The notes beneath the pieces are model-generated. The model had not been told where the DNA came from. It did not search any database and was given only the letters and a program-made list of their open reading frames with translations. The position numbers and the translations under genes are program-made. Positions 34,862-49,720 of a DNA stretch of 64,000 bases are shown piece by piece (position 1 is the first letter of the stretch; each line of letters begins with the position of its first letter). The stretch is from Auriscalpium vulgare (taxonomy: Eukaryota > Basidiomycota > Agaricomycetes > Russulales > Auriscalpiaceae), in assembly GCA_019915015.1 (NCBI GenBank), contig JAHBBC010000001.1, forward strand, positions 3,410,001 to 3,474,000. The letters run 5' to 3'.

Positions 34862-37800
34862 CTACAGGTACAAAGACGACGCGAAAATGACGGAGTTGGG
34901 TCGCTCCAGCATCTCCGACGCTTTTTCGAACTTCTCCTGCAGTTCGATGTTGCCGATGACCTTTGCTGCCGATGCCATCTGGCGAATGAGCTCTTGTAAC
35001 CGGCGGAAGACACGGATGAGACTGCCTTCAAACTGATCCGTGAGCTATGCAGAGACGCTTTGTCAACAAGAAGCTCTACCGCGCCGGTAGCATGCCATTT
35101 ACGTACTTTGCAAATCTCAGAAAACGAAGCCCCGCGGCACCACTGCACAACAGCATCCATGAGCTCGACCTTGAAGGACTGAACGTATTCATCTTCGACT
35201 ATGGGAAGCTTGGACTCCTTTGAGACGTTTGCGATTCGTCGAGCAATCTCCTGCATGACACGTAGTGGCGCCGCGAGTTCCTCCTTGAGTTTCGTCTGCT
35301 GGTCGCTCTGCAAGATATAAGCATTGCTTAAAAGGTGAAATTGAGAAGTGTCGTACCTTCTCTGTGAACACGAAACAGCTCAGCAACCCGGCACATTGTT
35401 CAGGTAGTAGAGGGTTGAAGACACCGTTGAAGATCAGCTCTGTCAGCAGGAGCTCGTCGCCCGTGCTAATCTCACAAGCCACTCTGCCTTTCATGTCGAC
35501 AATGTCATCCGCATTGGTGAAGCCTAGCCGACGCAGCACGCGTTTGCGGGACTTGAGCTCCTCCATCTGCAAGACGTCCTTAGTAGCCTGTATGCGCTTC
35601 TTGAATGCTCGGATGCGCTCTCCGGCCTCTCGCTTCAGAGTGTATTGCGTGTACAGCTCTGGTAAGCGAGGGTCTTTGTGTAGGGGGCTTGCAAACATCT
35701 TTTGCTCCATCAATTGGATTTTCTATTAAAGAGTAGGTCAGATGGCGGCGCAACCAAGCAGGGACCAGCGACGCACCTTGACAAGGGCTTTGAATTTGTC
35801 GTCCGTGATACCCATGTTCTCGACAGGGTCTAGGAACGCAATTCCGTCAGGAGATCGGCGTTGAACCTCCAAGACGCTCTTCCACAGTGTCTCGCGAGCC
35901 GATAGGGGGCGAAGGTCCTTGGGCATGAATACCCGGAGATGGCTGATACCGTCGATCGTGGACAGGAGAACGGGCATAACGAGCGGCTCTCCTTTCTCGC
36001 CTGGAGGGCATGGCAGAACGCCGCCTGGCGTGGGTGATACATGATTTCGGTCCTTGGGAGCAGTAGATCCGCGAGCGCAGTTGAGGAGCACGTCGATGAT
36101 ATATTGCTCATGCGGAGGTAGCTCTTCCGCGACTGGAAGAGGCCGGTTCTGCAGTGATACTCAGCAGCGTATCTGTCGCACGGCGTAAGAAGCATTCCCA
36201 CACCTTTGGCGGAAGACGTTTCTGGTAGTTGACGATGATGCCCCAGCCAAAATCTAGCTCCTTGTACTTTATCCTAACCAGCCGCCCGGGCTTGAAAAAA
36301 GGGAGGCTATATGTGGGGTGGGTGATGACTTCTCGGAAGTCGGCAGACATCTGATCAAGTTGTTGGCGGTAGTCGTAATATTGAGACACCAGCTCCTCTT
36401 CAGGAACGATGATAGCGGCCCTTGTTTCCTCCTCCCGCTTGAGAGCTGAAGAGACTTCAATCAGTGAAAGATGGGAATCGGAAATCAGCCTTTCTCACCG
36501 TCCTCGAGTACAGGCACGCCAGCACTGCTCTGGAACTGCAGGAAACACCGCTCCAGCATGTACTCGGGGCTGATCACTTCAATCTTCATAAGATTGAGGA
36601 CCATGTTGTATCCCAGGTGGAAGGCCGAGTCGAGTCTGTCCGCCTCGCCCTTGATCATCGACTTGGCCGCGGTGGGCTCTAGCTTCTCGTCGCACATCAT
36701 GATGACAACGCCGCGGTCGTCCAGCCCACGACGCCCGGCACGCCCGGACATCTGGATATACTCGCCGGACGAGAGGTCGCGGAACTCACGCCCATCGAAC
36801 TTCCTCGCTGCGGTGAAGACGACCGTCTTGGCGGGCATGTTGAGACCGATGGAGAAGGTCTCTGTGGCGAAGAGCACCTTGATCAAGCCCTCTTGGAAGA
36901 GAATCTCGATCACCTCCTTCAGAATGGGGAGCAGACCACCGTGATGTATGCCGATGCCACGTTTCAGCAGGGGTAGGAGGTTGGTGATCTGTGGCAAGGC
37001 GCGGTCGTCTGGCGAGAGGCTGGTGATGGCGTTTGTGAAGATCTTTTCAACGGAGCTCTGCTCGTCGGCGGAGTTGAATTCGAACTTTGAAAGCGTCAGG
37101 GCGAGCGCCTCACATTCGCGTTTACTGAAGGAAAAAACGATCACGGGGTTGTAGTTTTTGAGCATGATCATGCGGATGATTTTGGAGATGTCCGAAGGAC
37201 CTGGGCTGTGTCAGGAATCACGTCGCAAGCAGATAGGTGTGGCGCACCTTTCTTGTCGCCGCCCTTCTTCGACTTGCCCTTGCGGCCCTTGCCACTCTTC
37301 GGGTCTGCAGGATCATCGCCCATGCGGTCCTGCAGGGTACCCATGGCTTTTGAGAAGTTATCATCCCGGAACTCCCCTTTCTCGTTAACGACAAGGTATA
37401 TGCCCTCCCCGCCTGCTGGGAACAAGTAGTGTTGCAGCGGTGTTGGGCGGAAATCGGTGTAGACGACGTGGCAGGGCTGGTCGTGCGACTTGCATATCCA
37501 CTCGCAAAATTGCATGGCGTTGGGAATGGTGGCGGACAGAAAGACATAGCGCACACTGTGTGGGAGAAGGATGATTGTCTCTTCCCAGACGACACCGCGC
37601 TCTTTGTCGCGCATGTAGTGGATTTCGTCGAAGATGACCCATGCAACTTCGCGCATAACCTCTGAGCCTCGATAGAGCATGGAGCGCAGAATCTGTGTGG
37701 GCGGGCGCATGAGGTTTAGTACGCGTACAGGTTGGAGACAGCTTTCATACCTCGGTGGTCATCACCAGGCAAGACGCTGACGGATTGCGTGTTACATCTC

Positions 37801-38564
37801 CAGTCATAAGTCCAACGTCGCCGAACTCCGCCTCCATTTCTCGGTATTTTTGATTACTAAGTGCCTACAGCACGCAAATCAGCAAGCTGGCGGAGCAAGT
37901 TGCAATGGATTCTCACCTTGATGGGGCTTGTGTAAATTACTCGTTGCTTATTTTGCAGTGCCTGCGCGATGGCGTATTCGGCAACGACGGTCTTACCTGC
38001 ACTGGTGTGGGCAGAGACGAGCACGCTTTCGTTGCGTTGGATGGCGTGGACGGAAACTTGTTGGAAAGGATCCAAAGTGAACTTGTATTCGCGCGCAGGC
38101 TTCGCGGGTGGTACATGGTTCGATATAGGGACGTAATTATATCCTGGCGGTACGGCGACCTGGTGGCGAACCTAGACGAGAAATGATCCTCAATCAGAGG
38201 AATGAAAAAAGCAGGGCGCGCGGCGCACCTGATGCTTGAGCTCTAGTCGCGAACCTGCAGCCTCTGCAGCCCCGGTCAGGCCAGCGCTCGCGGCTACTTC
38301 GCGTTTCGCTTCTGTCTCGAAAGAGTCCACGACCACAGGATTTGGCGCCGCTTCCACGCGGGGCTTCTTCGAGGTTGGGCCGTCCTCCTCCTCGACCGGT
38401 TCCGGAGACTTTGAGCGAGACTTGACCGGATACAATGGCTCTTCTGCCTTCCGCTTTCTCGGAGGAGACGGGGCGGGCTCTGGAGGAGAGTCGACCTCCA
38501 TAGAGTCGTGGTCCTCCGCGTCTTCTGCATCTTCAAGGAAGGAGAACAGGTCGTTGGAGCTCAT
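34862..38564 (-). CDS. MTR4: MTR4-type exosome RNA helicase
   Basis: Mtr4 is the Ski2-like 3'-5' RNA helicase of the TRAMP complex and nuclear exosome. The protein starts [18 protein letters not shown], with an acidic, Pro/Ser-rich N-terminus that carries a basic PPRKRK patch. Motif I is AHTSAGKT (about 38000), the DExH box is DEIHYMRD (about 37620), motif III is SATIPN, and motif VI is [10 protein letters not shown] (about 36740). A lysine/glycine-rich insert ([15 protein letters not shown]) lies before motif IV. The arch/KOW part follows ([20 protein letters not shown]), then the helical end FASSLYL. A second in-frame ATG at 38612 would add 16 residues; I prefer 38564 because it gives the usual short start. 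Confidence 0.93.
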
Positions 38565-38894
38565 GGTCAATGAGAACGAGGTTTGTACGCGAACTAGGAA
38601 TCGCGGCCTCACCGACTCAGCGCTCGAAAGCTCCGCCAGCCTGCCGGCACTTGGTGAGACCCCCGAGACAGCCTCGGTGACCCCGAGAACTTCCTTGCTC
38701 TCTCAACTTGCATTCAACGGTACAGGTGCATTCTGCAGGCAGCCGTATAAAGTGGCTAACAATCTATCCCAGTGCTCAAATTTTCCGTCGCTTTCTAGAA
38801 TCCCCCCAGACGGCGTGCAGCTGCGAGACGCCCCGCGAAAATGTCCAAGCCAAACCTTCTAGACATCAGCGAATCCTAAGCGCCGCCATAGCAA
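38565..38894. other. MTR4 promoter and start of a duplicated block
   Basis: No gene is seen. From about 38723 this sequence is repeated, with divergence, at about 40508 onward (shared stretches such as gacggcgtgcagctg and ctagacatcagc). Confidence 0.6.
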
Positions 38895-39513
38895 TCAAAA
38901 GCCGGCACCCCAGCACACTTTGGGACGGCGACGCACCAGGCTAGTCTTGCTAAAGAACGTATCCATGAACCAGACGTAGAATGCATTCTTGCCGGCCCAC
39001 ATCCACGCACGAGGTTCAGGCTTGAGCGTCTCGGCAACCACCTTCTGCGCGTAGAGCGCTGCTGGCAATGCGGCCTCTGCAGCCGGAAATATAAGCGGAT
39101 GCAGGAGCAAATTGCCAGGGCAGGGAGCAGCACCTTGAGACTCGCTGACGCATCGCTCCTGGTAGAGGTCTTCCATGTACTTGTACAGCGATTCATCGGG
39201 CATGGTATATGGACGCGCTGAGATGTTGTTTTCAACGCCTCCAGTGCATACCTACAAAGCCGTGAGCATGGCTTTATTCAGCCCAAGGGACATTTACTCA
39301 CATTGATGACCTTGATTCTAGGTTTGAATGTCAGTCTGCCAGCCCTTGCGAGCATGGAACACTTACTGACCCAAAGGGAGCAAGCTCGACGCGCATCGTG
39401 TTGCTCAGTGCGTGAAGCGCAGCCTTGGAGCAATTGTACGCAGCACTGAATGGGACTGGCAGGATGCCTGAGATGCTGCCCGTCTGCACAACGCGTGCAT
39501 CGCCTGAGGCGAC
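38723..39513. repeat. Segmental duplication, left copy
   Basis: This 0.8 kb block, covering the 3' part of the SDR gene with two introns and its downstream sequence, is repeated in the same orientation at 40508-41307. Introns are retained, so it is a DNA-level copy and not a reverse-transcribed one. Confidence 0.85.
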
Positions 39514-40077
39514 GAGCAACGGCGCAAACACCTGCGTGATGAACATCGGCGCAAAGAGGTTCACCTCGAAGAGACCCCGCACAGCAGCCATATCCATATC
39601 GGTGACCGCAGCGGGGTAGGCTGGTGTGAGTGGAAGAAACCAGCGTGGGCAGACTGAGTGATGAGTTCATGAGTGTATGCGCACCTAGCCCGCTGCCAGA
39701 GACATGATTGTGGCCATAGTAAGTGGGCGTATAACTTGGGCCAAGAACACGCAGACGCACGCATTGTTCACAAGAATGTCCAGCGTCCCGCCCGTCAGCA
39801 CCGAGATGCGTTTGTACACGTCCCACACGGCTTCTGCGTCCGTAACGTCGAACGCGATGGTCTCGACACCCGCGTCATTCAACGCTTGCATCGACGCGAG
39901 CGTGCGCGACGTTGCGAACACGCGCAGTCCTGCGCAAGATGTCAGCGCTGCCCCCGGAGAGCTGGCGAAGCACGAACCATGAGCATGGAACTCTAGTGCG
40001 AGCGCGTGTCCGATACCACCTGCGCTGCACCCTGTGATGAGCACGGTTTTGCGGCTATCGCTGTGCGAGCTTGACAT
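38895..40077 (-). CDS. Short-chain dehydrogenase/reductase (Ayr1-like)
   Basis: This NAD(P)H-dependent reductase resembles 1-acyldihydroxyacetone-phosphate reductases of lipid synthesis. The protein starts MSSSHSDSRKTVLITG and has the cofactor motif TGCSAGGIGHALA, then DVTD, ILVNNA and the active-site YNCSKAA with an upstream Ser (GSISGIL). The last exon (39251-38895) encodes CTGGVENNI to a C-terminus rich in WMWAGKNAF. At least four introns are present, including 39252-39301. The substrate is not clear; the Ayr1 link rests on the TGCSxGGIG form of the motif. A truncated copy lies next to it at 40686-41307. Confidence 0.85.
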
Positions 40078-40507
40078 ATAGTCTGGATGACAGGTGGGAT
40101 GGTGGGGATGTGAACGCTATTCTGTAGATGCCATTGGGTTTTTGTTTGATACTTATCCATTGGCGCTGCGCAAGTGCTGCGCAGCGCTCGGGTAACTTCT
40201 GAATGGCGTGGCATGATGGCATTGGAAGATGTGGACGTGTGACGTTGCAAGGTCCCCCATCCGTCGGCGGCACCGCACTGTACTAGGTTCATCAGTCTGA
40301 TGCACCAGACGTAACATACCTGGAGTGCATATCGACTGGAGTGCATATCGACTGGAGTGCATATCGACTGGAGTGCATATCGACTGATATTACTCTGCCG
40401 TCTTTTTAGCAAGTAATAGTAAACTTCGTACTTAGCAGCACCCAGCTGTTCTCGGTGGGTCACCGTGGTACTCGACCTATATACCGGCATCCTCCATCCC
40501 CTCACCA
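40078..40507. promoter_or_regulatory. Upstream region of the SDR gene
   Basis: No gene is seen. It holds a tandem array of four 16-base units (40321-40384) about 245 bases before the SDR ATG. Confidence 0.5.
40321..40384. repeat. Tandem repeat, 4 x 16 bases
   Basis: The unit tggagtgcatatcgac occurs four times without change. Its perfect identity suggests recent expansion. It may bind a regulator of the SDR gene or be a simple minisatellite. Confidence 0.95.
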
Positions 40508-41307
40508 GTTCAGATGCATTCTGCAAGCAGGCTATGCATTAGCTAACATTTTATCCCAGTGCTAAAATCTTCGTGTTGCCTTCTAGGATTCCCCCACACG
40601 GCGTGCAGCTGTGAGACGCCCCGCGAAGATGTCCATACCGAATTTCCTAGACATCAGCCAATCCTACACGCCATGGCCATCAAAGTCAGCACTCCAGCGC
40701 AAGTGGTATATTCTTGGGACGGCGACGCACCAGGGTGGTCTTGCTAAAGAACGTGTCAATAAACCAGACGAAGAATGCATTCTTGCCGGCCCACATCCAC
40801 GCACGAGGTTCAGGCCTCAGGGTCTCGGCAACCACCTTCTGCGCGTAGAGCGCTGCTGGCAATGCGGCCTCTGGAGCCGAAAACATCAGCGGATGCAGGA
40901 GCGAAATGCGCGGGCGGAAAACAGAACCTTGAGACACGCTGACGCGTCGCTCTTGGTAGAGGTCGTTCATGGACTTATAAAGCGAGTCGTCGGGCATGGT
41001 ATACGGACGCGACATGTTGCTCTCAACGCCTCCAGTACATACCTACAAAGCCGTGAGCATGGCTTTACTCGGCCCAAGGGAGACTTCCTCACATTGATGA
41101 CTTTGATTCTAGGGTTATAATGTTGAATGTCAGTCCACCACCCCTTTCGTGCATGGACCACTTACCCAAAGGGAGCAAGCTCGACGCGCATAGTGTTGCT
41201 CAGCGCATGAAGCGCGGCCTTGGAGCAGTTGTATGCTGCACTGAATGGGAGTGGGAGGATGCCTGAAATGCTGCCCGTCTGCACAACGCGTGCATCGCCT
41301 CAGGCGA
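40508..41307. repeat. Segmental duplication, right copy
   Basis: This is the partner of 38723-39513. Similarity stops abruptly near 41307, where cytochrome P450 sequence on the other strand begins. Confidence 0.85.
40686..41307 (-). pseudogene. 5'-truncated SDR copy
   Basis: It matches the 3' part of the SDR gene at 38895-40077: RVVQTGSISGILPLPFSAAY, YNCSKAALHALSN, two introns in the same places, VCTGGVESNMSRPYTMP, and the WMWAGKNAFF region. The frame is still open, but the whole cofactor-binding half (TGCSAGGIG, NNA) is missing, so it cannot be a working reductase. The last residues differ from the parent (ending IPLALEC). Confidence 0.85.
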
Positions 41308-42052
41308 GTCTGGCTGTCCCCACTGACTCCCCGACCATGGATGTCCTGAACACTCTTCCATATCTTGACGCTGTCGTGCGCGAATCTCTGCGCGTACATT
41401 CGCCTGTCTCCTTCACCGAGCGAACGGTTCTTCGAACAGATGAAATTCCGCTTGATTCGTCCTTCGTCGACGTAAATGGTGTGGAGAGGAATACAGTTCG
41501 GTGAGTTATCTCGGTGTGGCGCGTACAGGACATAAAACACCAACACCTCTCTTAATTAGGGTCGCCAAGGGTGACAAGATCTCCTTGCCTCTTCAGACCA
41601 TCAATGTATCCAAGAAATTGTGGGGGGATGACGCTGAGGAGTTCAGGTACGCCTAAGAAGTTGACGAAGACCATCCTTGTGTGCTCATCTCAGGACGCCA
41701 GGCCCGAGCGGTGGCTTGATAATTCCATTCCCACAGCTGTGCGTGCCATCCCTAGCATATACAGCAACACCATGTCGTTCTTGTCGGGATCGCACTCTTG
41801 CATAGGGTATCGCATCGCTCTCATCCAGTGTGTACACACATCCCTTGCGACGTGTATTTCTCCTCTGACGAGTAGTTGTGCAGGATTAAGGCCATGCTGT
41901 TTACGTTGAGTCGTGCCTTTGAAGTCGACCTCGCTGTTTCACCCGAAGATATTGGGCGGAACAATAACATTGTAGGGCGACCATACCTCGCTAGTGATCC
42001 GGGTGCAGGACCGCAACTGCCGATGGTTATACGCCCCGTGTATTCAGATTAG
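41308..42052 (+). pseudogene. 5'-truncated cytochrome P450
   Basis: Only the C-terminal part of a P450 is present, opening at LAVPTDSPTMD. The K-helix ExxR is in LPYLDAVVRESLRVHSP, the PERF-like motif is PERWLD, and the haem loop is FLSGSHSCIGYRIAL with the Cys ligand. Three introns with usual borders are kept, and the frame ends with IRPVYSD. The N-terminal membrane anchor and I-helix are absent; the break lies exactly at the end of the duplicated SDR fragment. Not functional as it stands. Confidence 0.85.
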
Positions 42053-42266
42053 ATACTATGCTGTTTTACGGTCCATGTAAATGTATTTGCTGTATTTTCC
42101 GCCTCCAGTGGCTCAATGGACAGTGTTCGGCGAAGGCAAGCAAGCCATGGTACATAGCGGCCCGCGGGTAATTGGCCGGACTTCAACTTGGCGCGCGTCG
42201 CGCGAGCTCTTGACCAGGTCACAGTCCACAGTCAACTCTTCTACAAACAGCACACTCGCTCGCAAC

Positions 42267-43227
42267 ATGGCTTCCAGACCGCTTAACGATGACGAAGTCC
42301 TGACCGAGATGAACAAGATGGTGGGACCTCGTGCGGTCTCCCCTGCCTGTGCTAATCTGCTGCGACCGTCCAGGTCGCGTTCATCAAACAAGAGGCTTTG
42401 GAGAAGGCCCGCGAGATCAGAGTAAAGGCCGACGAGGAGTTTGCGATTGAGAAAGTGCGCTTCAAGGCTTCAGGAGATGACCAGCGTGCTGAGAGTGAGG
42501 ACATAGGCAAAACTCGTCAAACAGGAGCAGCAAGCCATCGATGCGCAGTATGACAAGAAGATCAAGGGCGCAGAGACTGCACAAAAGATGTGCGATCCAT
42601 CCAACTGCATGCTCGACTTCTGTTGAACTCTGATTCTGCAGTGCCCAGTCGACCCTCACCAACAAGTCTCGCTTGAAGCTTCTTCATCGCCGCGAGGAGC
42701 ATTTACAAGACTTGTTTGAAACTGCGCGCACCTCGATCCTCGAACTCGCCGTCAACGAAGGGCGCTACGTCCAATTCCTGGAAGGTGTCCTGGTCCAAGC
42801 CTTCCTGCAACTCCTCGAGCCTGCCGTCACCGTATTAGTCCGAGCGAAAGACAATGCCGCCGTCGACCGCGCGATTGAGGCGGCTAAGAAATCGTACAAT
42901 GACATCAGCGGCAGACAGGTCGATGTAGAGGTGGATGCAACTCTGAGCGATGAGCTGTGCGTTGCCACTTCTTCCATCTAACATCCCACTGACGTTATGG
43001 ATGATTAGGTCGGGCGGAGTGAAGTTGATCAGCGGAACGCGGAGGATCACGCTCGACAACACCCTAGATGAGAGGCTAAGACTGCTAGAAGACAGGGTAC
43101 GTCTCTATCAAAGCTCATCGCTGGCTAGGGTAATGACTAGATTGTATAACGCCAGATGCTCCCTGAAATTCGACATGATCTTTTTGGGCCAACGAGAATC
43201 GCAAGTTCTACACTTAGGCGAATGTGA
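42267..43227 (+). CDS. VMA4: V-type ATPase subunit E
   Basis: Subunit E is part of the peripheral stalk of the vacuolar proton pump. Exons 42267-42320, 42374-42454, 42507-42589, 42642-42956, 43009-43096 and 43156-43227 give 230 residues, the usual family length. Recognisable stretches are VAFIKQEALEKAREIRVKAD, LVKQEQQAIDAQYDKKIKGA, LKLLHRREEHLQDLFE and SGGVKLISGTRRITLDNTLD, ending near LLEDRMLPEIRHDLFG. All phases agree. The start MASRPLNDDEVLTEMNKM is the standard one. Confidence 0.95.
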
Positions 43228-43427
43228 ATGGACATCCTACTTGTACATATGCGCTTCATGCCAAATTCGACTGTGCCATGGTGCTCACTCACTTCTCTCA
43301 TCGATGTCGAGTATCAAACTGTCCACCGACGGTGCATTCCCTCATTGCAAGAGTCTAAGATAAGTGCTTTTGTGAATCATTATCTGACACGTTTCCCCTG
43401 GACTACTAGTATATAGGATGCCACCTT

Positions 43428-46794
<3,367 letters not shown>

Positions 46795-47838
46795 CTTTGA
46801 ATGAAACAGACGCGAGGGCTCGATGTGTGCACGGCTGCGGTCGCGCTCTGCATTTTATGACCTCGGGGGTTCAGGCAACGGATGTAAATGCGAAGAATAC
46901 CCGTCGTTGTCCTATAAACAGAAGATGCAGGGGCATCCGAACACGAATTCGAAATTTATTTTTGAGGACCGATTCGAAGGCGTGCGTCAGGCGACGCTGG
47001 ATTGAAGGCACAGAGCACGCTGGCAAGTATAGAGGCATGGATTGACATGCACGAAGGGCCTTGATATGCGCAGGTGAGGTGCAACGGAAACAGTTCGGAT
47101 GGGCCAGCGCATCCGCAGCCTTCGCGTGACCGTACATGGTACTGTCTTTAATTCCGAGAATACGACGGCGCATATAAGCATGCGAGCAGGTAGATGGCAT
47201 GCCTGAGCGAGGAGGTAGGATTGGGGCTGAGAAATCTCACCGTGTTGTGTGATCTGGCACTATGGCGAGCTGCAGGATCCATTTACCATCCGAAAAAGAG
47301 CCGATCTAATTCCAGCGTCTCCATTGGTACGTCGTCGAAGCCAGAGAAGCGCATCAAGGTGTCGGGTTAGTCGGTGAGCGACGCGGACTGCGCTGATGGA
47401 CGCCGTCATGACGAAGTCTACAATGCACGCAGACGAAGGCAAAATGCGCCTTGCAAGTCAGGCCTAGCCGATCAGGAAGCACTCAGCAGAGACTGGTAAG
47501 GTGCGGAAGAGTGCGCGTAGCACGGGTCGTGTGGACGCAACGGCTCTGACTAGCTGAGACGACGCTGTCACAAGGTCATTGCACAAGACAAAAGGGAAAA
47601 GTTGATGCAGGGTAGCAATTTGTAGAGCCGAAGATACCCCAAACCATATGGGATGCCAGCTAGTACGGTTGCGAAGAATTGCTGAGACGGTACCGGTAAC
47701 GCTGTTCTTTGTTGAAGTTCGGGACCGGCGGCTTTTCCCACGGGTGTACATGTACAACAACTAGATTGGCAGATGATCGTTTACAAGTAATGCATTCCTC
47801 CTCTTTTACAATCATACACACCCCAGACGCCCCTGCCT
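46795..47838. other. CDH promoter and downstream region of catalase
   Basis: No gene is supported. A TTTATAGG stretch on the minus strand near 46911-46918 could be the CDH TATA box, about 120 bases before the ATG. Confidence 0.45.
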
Positions 47839-49720
47839 TCAGGCCTGAGTCTGGTTCACCTTCAGACGCACCGACTGGCTCGCGGGCGCGGCCTGCAGAG
47901 GCTTGACGGTTGGGGCACCGATGGCTTTCGCGATGCGGTCTGACAGGTCCTGATCGACAGCGGCGAACACAGACACTATAAATGTGTATTAGAACGAGCT
48001 CTGACAGTCGCAACCCGAGCGTCCACTCACGCTGCCTGGCCTTGATCTCGGCGCTCTTGGCGTTGCGCAGGTGCACGGAGATGTTGTACACGAGGTGCTC
48101 GCGGTCGGTGTCGCTGAACACCTTGCTCCAGAGGGCGCGGGGCTGCTCAAAGTCCACTATATGCGTCTCGAGTGAGTGGTTATGTGCGCTCAAAATGAAT
48201 GGTAACGTACGCTCATTGATCTCAGACAACTCCGAGCGCGCATTGCCGACCCAGAGCTCGTGTTTAGCCTCCTTATCATCGTACGGCTTCGGGCGGTACG
48301 TGAGCGGAGAGATCGTGCTCTGGTAGTTCGGGCGGTTGCCCTGGCTGACGAACGCCATCGCACCATCCCGCTGGAAGTTCGCGACGGGCGCGACAGGCGC
48401 GTTCACCGGCAGCTGCTGGTAGTTCGTCCCGAGGCGGTGGCGGTGCGTGTCCGGGTAGGAGAACAGGCGCGACTGGAGGACGGGGTCCGCGGAGGGCTCG
48501 ACACCTGGGACGAGGTGCGACGGCGAGAAGGCAGCCTGCTCGATCTCGGCAAAGTAGTTTTGCGGGTTCTCATCAAGAACAATCTTTCCGACGGGGCGAA
48601 GAGGGAAGTCCTTGTGCGGCCACACCTTGGTCAAATCGAGCACATTGTAACGGAAGCTCTCCGCCTGCTGCGGGGTCATCGTTTGCTGCAGGAGATTGGT
48701 GAGCTACCGAACGGTGTCAGACGGTCTGCGGTACTTACGACGTAGACGTTCCAGGTTGGGTAGTTTTTGCTTTCGATGGCCTCAAACAGCTTCTGGATGC
48801 CGTAGTCGGGGTTCTCCCCCGACAGCTTACCGGCGGTGTCGTTGTCGAGAGTCTTGAAGCCGCCCTCGACACGCAGGTGGATCTGGACGTAGTGCCAGTC
48901 GCCATCCTTGTTGACGAACTTGAGGGTATGGCCGGAGTAGCCGTGCTGCTGATGGTAGCCATCGGGAGTTCCACGGTCGGAGAAGAGAATCATGACCTGG
49001 TGGATACTCTCAGGGTTCTGGGAGAGGTAGTCCTATATATGCACATCACTTGGTGAGCATGGAGTGCGCGGACGTGAGGACCCGAGGTGAACGTACCCAG
49101 AACATATCGGCATCCTTGAGATGAGTCTGGGGGTCCCTCTTCTGGGTGTGGATGAAGTGGGGGAATTTTGCAGGATCGCGGATGAAGAAAACGGGGTGTT
49201 GTTGAAGACCCAGTCGAGGTTGCCCTCCTCTGTGCGGATCTTGATGGCGAAGCCGCGCGGGTCGCGGGCGGTGTCGGCCGAGCCCGACTCGCCACCCACG
49301 GTGGAGAAGCGGATCGTGGTGCGGGCCTTGGTGCCGACCTTTGCGAAGAGGGCAGCGCAGGAGAGGTCGCTGATGTCGTGAGTGGTCTCAAAGTAGCCGT
49401 GGGCACCGGCGCCCTTGGCATGGACCTGGGAGAGGAAGAGGGTAAGAGAGTGGTCGGAACCGAAGCGGAAGAGAAGGATACGCACGACGCGCTCCGGGAT
49501 ACGCTCACGATCGAAGTGGGCGAGGAGATCGATGTGGTGGAAGTCTGTGAGATGGTGAGGATGGGGGGTGTGCAGAGAGTGAGCGGAGGGACTGACCCTG
49601 GAGCAAGAGGGGCCCGGTCACGCCAATCTTCTGGGAGGCATATGGACGTGCGACGGGGGCGCCGTTGGAGGTTGTGTAGACGGCGCCGTCCTTTGAATCG
49701 AAAACCTGCTGGGAAGGCAT
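47839..49720 (-). CDS. Catalase (small-subunit type) with a frameshift
   Basis: Catalase breaks down hydrogen peroxide. The gene starts [17 protein letters not shown] and has the usual core: [27 protein letters not shown] (split by introns), the haem-pocket His in [26 protein letters not shown], and the proximal Tyr in [14 protein letters not shown]. The tail ends VKPLQAAPA...LKVNQTQA. At 49193-49196 the coding strand has four C where [11 protein letters not shown] needs five, so the frame breaks after FNNTP. Downstream codons are conserved in the shifted frame. A splice removing the shifted part would delete the conserved [16 protein letters not shown], so it is not a true intron. Either a base was lost in the sequence or the gene is newly broken. 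Confidence 0.85.

Noticed and set aside
40321..40384. CRISPR-like array
   Set aside because: Units are contiguous without spacers, and the genome is fungal; it is a minisatellite.
49146..49196. Intron in catalase that would remove the shifted segment
   Set aside because: It would delete [16 protein letters not shown], conserved in catalases, so a frameshift is the better explanation.
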